In this document: one piece after another, positions 7,850 to 11,459 of the stretch | Layout of the letters: every line of letters starts with the position of its first letter | How positions within the stretch are numbered: position 1 is the stretch's first letter | NCBI GenBank assembly: GCA_946886675.1 | Contig: CAMPIZ010000025.1 | Coordinates: 1-11,459 of the forward strand | Source of the DNA: an uncultured Flavobacterium sp. | GTDB lineage: Bacteria > Bacteroidota > Bacteroidia > Flavobacteriales > Flavobacteriaceae | Length of the DNA: 11,459 bases | Reading direction: 5' to 3' | Notes under the pieces: model-generated | Told to the model about the DNA's origin: nothing | Seen by the model: only the letters and a program-made list of their open reading frames with translations | Database searches by the model: none | Translations under genes and position numbers: made by a program

Positions 7850-7871
7850 AAAAATAAATGAAAGGTCGCTC

Positions 7872-8402
7872 TTAATGTTGTAGTTTTTGAAAGATATCCC
7901 ATACAACTATGCCTGCACTTACCGAAATGTTGAGGGAATGTTTAGTTCCCAGCTGCGGGATTTCTATAGTTCCGTCACATAATTTAATGGCATCCTGTGA
8001 AACACCCTTAACTTCATTACCAAAAACCAAAGCATGTTTTTTACCATTTACAGGCTTGAAATCATTTAGGAGCACAGCGTTCTCAACCTGCTCTACAGCC
8101 CATAAGGATATGCCTTCTTTTTTTAGCCCTGTAATCACATCAAGTACATTTTTTTGATATTCCCATTCCACAGTATCGGTAGCACCAAGGGCAGTTTTAT
8201 GTATCTCTTTGTTAGGAGGGGTAGCGGTAATGCCGCACAGGTATATTTTTTCTATCAGGAAAGCATCAGCGGTACGAAAAACAGAGCCAATGTTGTGCAG
8301 GCTCCTTATGTCGTCCAGTATCAGTATAACAGGAGTTTTTTCTGCTTTTTTAAAATCGTCAACACTTTTTCTTTCCAGTTCGCTGTTAGCCAGTTTCCTC
8401 AT
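7872..8402 (-). CDS. TrmH/SpoU-family RNA 2'-O-methyltransferase
   Basis: This 176-residue protein belongs to the SPOUT (trefoil-knot) methyltransferases, which move a methyl group from S-adenosylmethionine to a ribose 2'-OH in tRNA or rRNA. All three SpoU motifs are visible: NIGSVFRTAD (Asn37, Arg43 expected catalytic), LVFGNEVKGVS (Asn129, Glu130), and IPQLGTKHSLNISVSAGI (Ser156, Leu157, Asn158 forming part of the knot). It has no extra N-terminal L30e-like RNA-binding domain, so it is the short, TrmH-like form; the target nucleotide cannot be told from the sequence. The ATG at 8402 has no Shine-Dalgarno, and the leader from the putative promoter at 8427-8434 would be short. It is divergent from mutS and is followed after 34 bases by the surface protein gene, with no obvious functional link. 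Confidence 0.9.
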   Translation of the reverse strand: MRKLANSELERKSVDDFKKAEKTPVILILDDIRSLHNIGSVFRTADAFLIEKIYLCGITATPPNKEIHKTALGATDTVEWEYQKNVLDVITGLKKEGISLWAVEQVENAVLLNDFKPVNGKKHALVFGNEVKGVSQDAIKLCDGTIEIPQLGTKHSLNISVSAGIVVWDIFQKLQH

Positions 8403-8426
8403 TTTTTCGGATTAAAATTCGTTCTG

Positions 8427-8434
8427 CAAAAGTA
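8427..8434 (-). promoter_or_regulatory. Putative -7 promoter element of the RNA methyltransferase gene
   Basis: On the minus strand TACTTTTG matches the Bacteroidota -7 consensus TAnnTTTG at every fixed position and is followed by CAG, a common context. Transcription would begin near 8420-8424, giving a leader of about 20 bases. A TTG lies upstream at 8451-8449, but its spacing (14 bases) is too short for a standard -33 element, so the upstream half is unclear. Confidence 0.5.
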
Positions 8435-8466
8435 AGCATAATATGGCACAATAGTTATCCACCATT

Positions 8467-8482
8467 TACCAACAGTGTGGTA
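8467..8482. repeat. Short inverted repeat TACCA-N6-TGGTA
   Basis: TACCA (8467-8471) and TGGTA (8478-8482) are perfect five-base arms around ACAGTG, located centrally in the 138-base divergent gap between the methyltransferase gene and mutS. The form is that of a small dimeric-regulator site. Short arms like this also arise by chance. Confidence 0.3.
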
Positions 8483-8493
8483 TTTATTTTTAG

Positions 8494-8509
8494 GAATTTG
8501 ATTAAATTC
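8494..8509. repeat. Short inverted repeat GAATTT-GATT-AAATTC
   Basis: Perfect six-base arms GAATTT (8494-8499) and AAATTC (8504-8509) flank GATT. The repeat overlaps the TTTG (8497-8500) that could be the -33 element of a mutS promoter, so a protein bound here could affect mutS. The arms are pure AT apart from their outer G/C pair, and chance is a serious alternative. Confidence 0.3.
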
Positions 8510-8528
8510 GCCACTTAAGTTAATCTTA
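8497..8528 (+). promoter_or_regulatory. Weak candidate mutS promoter
   Basis: TTTG (8497-8500) is followed after 20 bases by TAATCTTA (8521-8528), which matches TAnnTTTG in 6 of 8 positions. The spacing is suitable and the position, 12 bases before the mutS start codon, is sensible, but the -7 match is poor. Confidence 0.3.
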
Positions 8529-8540
8529 AATTATATCCCA

Positions 8541-11144
8541 TTGGCAACCAAAGAAAAAGCACCTAAAGAAACCCCTTTAATGAAGCAGTATAACAGCATC
8601 AAGGCAAAATATCCTGATGCCTGCCTGTTGTTTCGTGTGGGTGACTTTTATGAGACCTTTGGTGAAGATGCCATAAGGGCTGCGGGAATTTTAGGCATAG
8701 TACTTACAAAAAGGGGTAACGGGAGTGAAACCGAAACAGCACTTGCCGGGTTTCCGCATCATTCGCTTAATACTTATCTGCCAAAACTGGTTAAGGCCGG
8801 TCTTCGCGTTGCCATATGCGATCAGCTGGAAGACCCTAAAATGACCAAAACCATTGTAAAGCGTGGAGTTACCGAACTTGTTACTCCTGGAGTCTCTATG
8901 AATGATGAGGTATTAAGTGCAAAGTCAAATAACTTTCTTGCCTCTGTTCACTTCGGAAAGAAAACACTGGGTATTTCTTTTCTGGATGTTTCTACAGGAG
9001 AGTTTCTTACCGCACAGGGTAATGAGGAATATATAGATAAGCTGCTGCAAAATTTTAGTCCGAGTGAGGTGCTTGTGCCCAAACAGGAAAAAGCAGCTTT
9101 CAAAGCGGCTTTTGGAGAAGATTATCATACCTTCTTTCTCGAGGACTGGGTTTATAAAGATGACTATGCATTTGAAAGCCTTACCTCACACTTTGGTACC
9201 AATTCCCTTAAGGGTTTTGGTATAGAAGAGTTGAATGAAGGTATTATAGCGTCCGGAGCGGTGTTATATTATCTTTCGGAAACACAGCATAACAAAGTAC
9301 AGCATATAACATCTATTCAGCGTATAGCAGAGGATGCCTATGTATGGATGGACCGTTTTACCATACGTAACCTTGAGCTTTATAACAGTACCAACCCTAA
9401 TGCGGTTACCCTGCTTGATGTTATAGACAGGACGCTATCGCCGATGGGGGGAAGGCTGCTTAAACGCTGGCTGGCACTACCTCTTAAAGATGCAAACAAA
9501 ATACGCTCACGCCATGATGTGGTGAGTTACCTTGCTGCAAATAAGGATGTACTAGGTAAAATTCAGCAGCAGATTAAGCAGATATCCGACCTTGAAAGGC
9601 TGATCTCAAAAATTGCTGCAGGAAAAGTATCACCGCGCGAGGTTATTTATCTTAAAGACTCACTGGATGCTATAGTACCTATAAAAGAACTGGCACTAAA
9701 AAGCGATAACGAAGCCCTTAAGGCCATTGGCGACAGCCTCCACAGTTGTGACCTGCTTAGGGAGAAAATAAAGACAACAGTGCATCCTGAAGCACCTGTT
9801 TCTATTAACAAGGGTAATGCTATTGCCAATGGTGTACACCCGGAGTTGGATGAATTGAGAAGTATATCGTATTCCGGCAAGGAGTTTCTGGAGGCTATAG
9901 AAAAAAGAGAATCAGAACGCACAGGGATAACATCGCTTAAAATATCTTTTAATAATGTTTTTGGTTACTACATTGAAGTAAGAAACACGCACAGGGATAA
10001 AGTGCCTGCAGAATGGATAAGGAAGCAGACACTGGTGAATGCTGAGCGCTATATAACTGAAGAGCTTAAGGAATATGAAGCTAAGATACTGGGTGCCGAA
10101 GAGAAGATACACCAGTTGGAAACGCAGCTTTTTGAACAGCTCGTAGTATGGATAGCTACTTATATTAAACCTGTACAGCTTAATGCAGCCTTAGTGGCAC
10201 AAATGGATTGTCTGACTTCGTTTACGCAGCTTGCACTGGAAAATAAATATGTATGCCCGCAGATAGATGACAGTTTTGAGCTGGATATTAAAGAAGGCCG
10301 CCATCCGGTTATAGAGAAGCAGCTGCCGGTAGGCACGCCTTACATAACTAACGATGTTTATCTTGACAGGGAATTACAGCAGATAATTATGATTACCGGT
10401 CCTAACATGTCGGGTAAATCGGCTATATTGAGGCAAACGGCCCTTATAGTGCTGCTGGCGCAAATGGGTAGTTTTGTGCCCGCCGAAAGTGCCCGCCTGG
10501 GGGTAGTAGATAAAATATTTACCAGGGTAGGGGCTTCCGATAATATTTCCATGGGTGAATCTACCTTTATGGTAGAGATGAACGAAACGGCTTCCATCCT
10601 TAATAATTTATCAGACCGAAGCCTTATCTTGCTTGACGAAATAGGAAGGGGTACAAGTACTTATGACGGTATTTCTATCGCCTGGGCCATAGCCGAATTT
10701 TTGCACGAGCATCCGGCGCAGCCTAAAACACTTTTTGCGACACACTATCATGAGCTTAACGAGATGCAGGATATTTTTGAACGTATCCAGAACTTTAATG
10801 TATCGGTAAAGGAGCTTAAGGATAATGTGCTGTTTATACGTAAGCTTGTAAAAGGTGGGAGTGCACACAGTTTTGGTATTCATGTAGCCAAAATGGCGGG
10901 CATGCCGCAAACAGTTATACAAAAGGCACAGAAGCTCCTCAAAAAGCTGGAGAAAGATCATTCCGGCGAAGCATTGTCAAACATTAGGGCTGCTAAAGAT
11001 GAAATGCAGTTAAGCTTTTTTAATCTCGACGATCCGTTACTTGAAGAAATTAAGGAAGAAATAATCAATCTGGACATTAATACGCTTACTCCGGTTGAGG
11101 CTCTAATGAAGCTAAATGAAATAAAAAGAATGCTTGCCAAATAA
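8541..11144 (+). CDS. mutS: DNA mismatch repair protein MutS
   Basis: The 867-residue protein recognises base mismatches and small loops in DNA and, with MutL, starts their repair. Domains appear in the usual MutS order. The N-terminal mismatch-reading domain has GDFYETFG, with the Phe36-Tyr-Glu38 wedge at the same positions as in E. coli. The connector, lever and clamp regions follow (about 130-580). The C-terminal ABC-type ATPase has Walker A GPNMSGKS (620-627), Walker [13 protein letters not shown] (Asp699, Glu700) and ATHYHEL. Near the end, QLSFF (823-827) resembles the beta-clamp binding motif of MutS, and the protein ends in a helical tail. The start is TTG: the upstream frame closes at a stop at 8499 with no ATG between, and the next Met (residue 14) would cut conserved N-terminal sequence. 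There is no Shine-Dalgarno. The length is normal and all key residues are intact. Confidence 0.97.
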   Translation: MATKEKAPKETPLMKQYNSIKAKYPDACLLFRVGDFYETFGEDAIRAAGILGIVLTKRGNGSETETALAGFPHHSLNTYLPKLVKAGLRVAICDQLEDPKMTKTIVKRGVTELVTPGVSMNDEVLSAKSNNFLASVHFGKKTLGISFLDVSTGEFLTAQGNEEYIDKLLQNFSPSEVLVPKQEKAAFKAAFGEDYHTFFLEDWVYKDDYAFESLTSHFGTNSLKGFGIEELNEGIIASGAVLYYLSETQHNKVQHITSIQRIAEDAYVWMDRFTIRNLELYNSTNPNAVTLLDVIDRTLSPMGGRLLKRWLALPLKDANKIRSRHDVVSYLAANKDVLGKIQQQIKQISDLERLISKIAAGKVSPREVIYLKDSLDAIVPIKELALKSDNEALKAIGDSLHSCDLLREKIKTTVHPEAPVSINKGNAIANGVHPELDELRSISYSGKEFLEAIEKRESERTGITSLKISFNNVFGYYIEVRNTHRDKVPAEWIRKQTLVNAERYITEELKEYEAKILGAEEKIHQLETQLFEQLVVWIATYIKPVQLNAALVAQMDCLTSFTQLALENKYVCPQIDDSFELDIKEGRHPVIEKQLPVGTPYITNDVYLDRELQQIIMITGPNMSGKSAILRQTALIVLLAQMGSFVPAESARLGVVDKIFTRVGASDNISMGESTFMVEMNETASILNNLSDRSLILLDEIGRGTSTYDGISIAWAIAEFLHEHPAQPKTLFATHYHELNEMQDIFERIQNFNVSVKELKDNVLFIRKLVKGGSAHSFGIHVAKMAGMPQTVIQKAQKLLKKLEKDHSGEALSNIRAAKDEMQLSFFNLDDPLLEEIKEEIINLDINTLTPVEALMKLNEIKRMLAK

Positions 11145-11214
11145 TTTTTGTAAAAAAAATCCGCATATTTTTTATAAAGTCTCCGTTTCTAATAACAACA
11201 TTAAAAAATTTGTT

Positions 11215-11459
11215 ATGAAACACCTTACATGCATATTTTACATTATAGCTTTTTTATTGGCAAACATCATGAACGCTCAGGATTCTGCCGGAAGACAATA
11301 CAACAATAGTATTAATGATGCCGAACTGTGCATTACAAAAATCAAGTATGATGAAGCTCTAAAACACTACAATGAAGCCTTTACTTCCACAGGAATAGAA
11401 TTTGGGATTGATCTTTATAATGCGGCTGTTTGTGCAAAGAAAGAAAAAAACACAAAGAA
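11215..11459 (+). CDS. Secreted TPR-like protein, start only (cut by right edge)
   Basis: An ATG at 11215 opens a frame of 81 complete codons with no stop before the edge. It starts MKHLTCIFYIIAFLLANIMN followed by AQDSAG, a clear Sec signal peptide with probable cleavage after NAQ or NA. The mature part contains KIKYDEALKHYNEAF and then FGIDLYNAAVCAKKEKN, whose spacing of Tyr, Ala and Leu resembles a TPR-type pair of helices. Proteins with this start occur in flavobacteria, but I do not recognise a specific function. The gene lies 70 bases downstream of mutS on the same strand. The frame is absent from any shorter complete reading frame because it runs off the window. Its periplasmic or surface location suggests a job unrelated to mutS. 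Confidence 0.75.
   Translation, partial: MKHLTCIFYIIAFLLANIMNAQDSAGRQYNNSINDAELCITKIKYDEALKHYNEAFTSTGIEFGIDLYNAAVCAKKEKNTK

Noticed and set aside
7838..7906. Upstream ATG at 7906 as the start of the surface protein
   Set aside because: It would overlap the methyltransferase gene by 35 bases and place 23 residues with no signal-peptide character in front of a good signal peptide that begins at the ATG at 7837.
8455..8463. DnaA-box-like sequence TTATCCACC
   Set aside because: It matches the TTATCCACA box in 8 of 9 positions but is single, with no cluster, no dnaA or dnaN nearby and no AT-rich unwinding array. One such match is expected by chance.
8925..10961. Several minus-strand open frames inside mutS, the longest 116 codons
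   Set aside because: They are antisense to a complete, well-conserved mutS with all motifs and show no start context, signal or recognisable domain.
11145..11174. Terminator after mutS formed by A-run and T-run (AAAAAAT and ATTTTTT arms)
   Set aside because: The stem is all A-T with a CCGCAT loop and no separate U tract, so it is too weak to call. It is more likely AT-rich spacer.
11205..11212. AAAATTTG as a -7 element for the TPR-like gene
   Set aside because: The first consensus base is wrong, no TTTG lies at a suitable distance, and it ends only two bases before the ATG. In such an AT-rich stretch the match is weak.

Overview
The window looks like an ordinary chromosomal segment of a flavobacterium (Bacteroidota, Flavobacteriaceae, probably Flavobacterium or a close relative). 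The evidence is AT-rich DNA, no Shine-Dalgarno sequence before any of the seven genes, promoter elements close to the Bacteroidota TAnnTTTG -7 consensus, a protein with a type IX secretion (T9SS) type B sorting domain, and a HPPK-deoxynucleoside kinase fusion of a flavobacterial kind. I see no mobile element, tRNA, rRNA or CRISPR array. The longest stretch without a gene is about 165 bases.

Layout. Minus strand, 1-4466: sppA (inner-membrane signal peptide peptidase) is followed 48 bases downstream by a large AsmA-like envelope protein gene whose 3' end lies just outside the left edge. The two probably form an envelope operon. Plus strand, 4631-5758: a fusion of folate biosynthesis kinase FolK (HPPK) with a P-loop deoxynucleoside kinase, divergent from sppA. 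Minus strand, 5759-8402: a TrmH/SpoU-family RNA methyltransferase, then a 692-residue secreted surface protein with a C-type lectin domain, two Ig-like repeats, a PKD-like domain and a T9SS type B C-terminal signal. The stop codons of the surface protein and folK abut with no base between them. Plus strand, 8541-11144: mutS, divergent from the methyltransferase and starting with TTG. Plus strand, 11215 to the right edge: the start of a secreted, TPR-like protein of unknown role.

How the genes relate. Apart from the sppA-asmA pair, the genes are functionally independent: DNA mismatch repair, RNA modification, folate synthesis with nucleoside salvage, envelope maintenance, and surface carbohydrate binding or adhesion. 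Transcription is arranged as divergent pairs with compact promoters. The folK promoter ends so close to its ATG that the mRNA would be leaderless or nearly so.

I did not find a convincing undescribed multi-gene system. The points most worth a second look are the kinase half of the FolK fusion, which seems to lack two residues typical of the deoxynucleoside kinase active site, the lectin-bearing T9SS protein, the near-leaderless promoter, and two inverted repeats between the methyltransferase and mutS.
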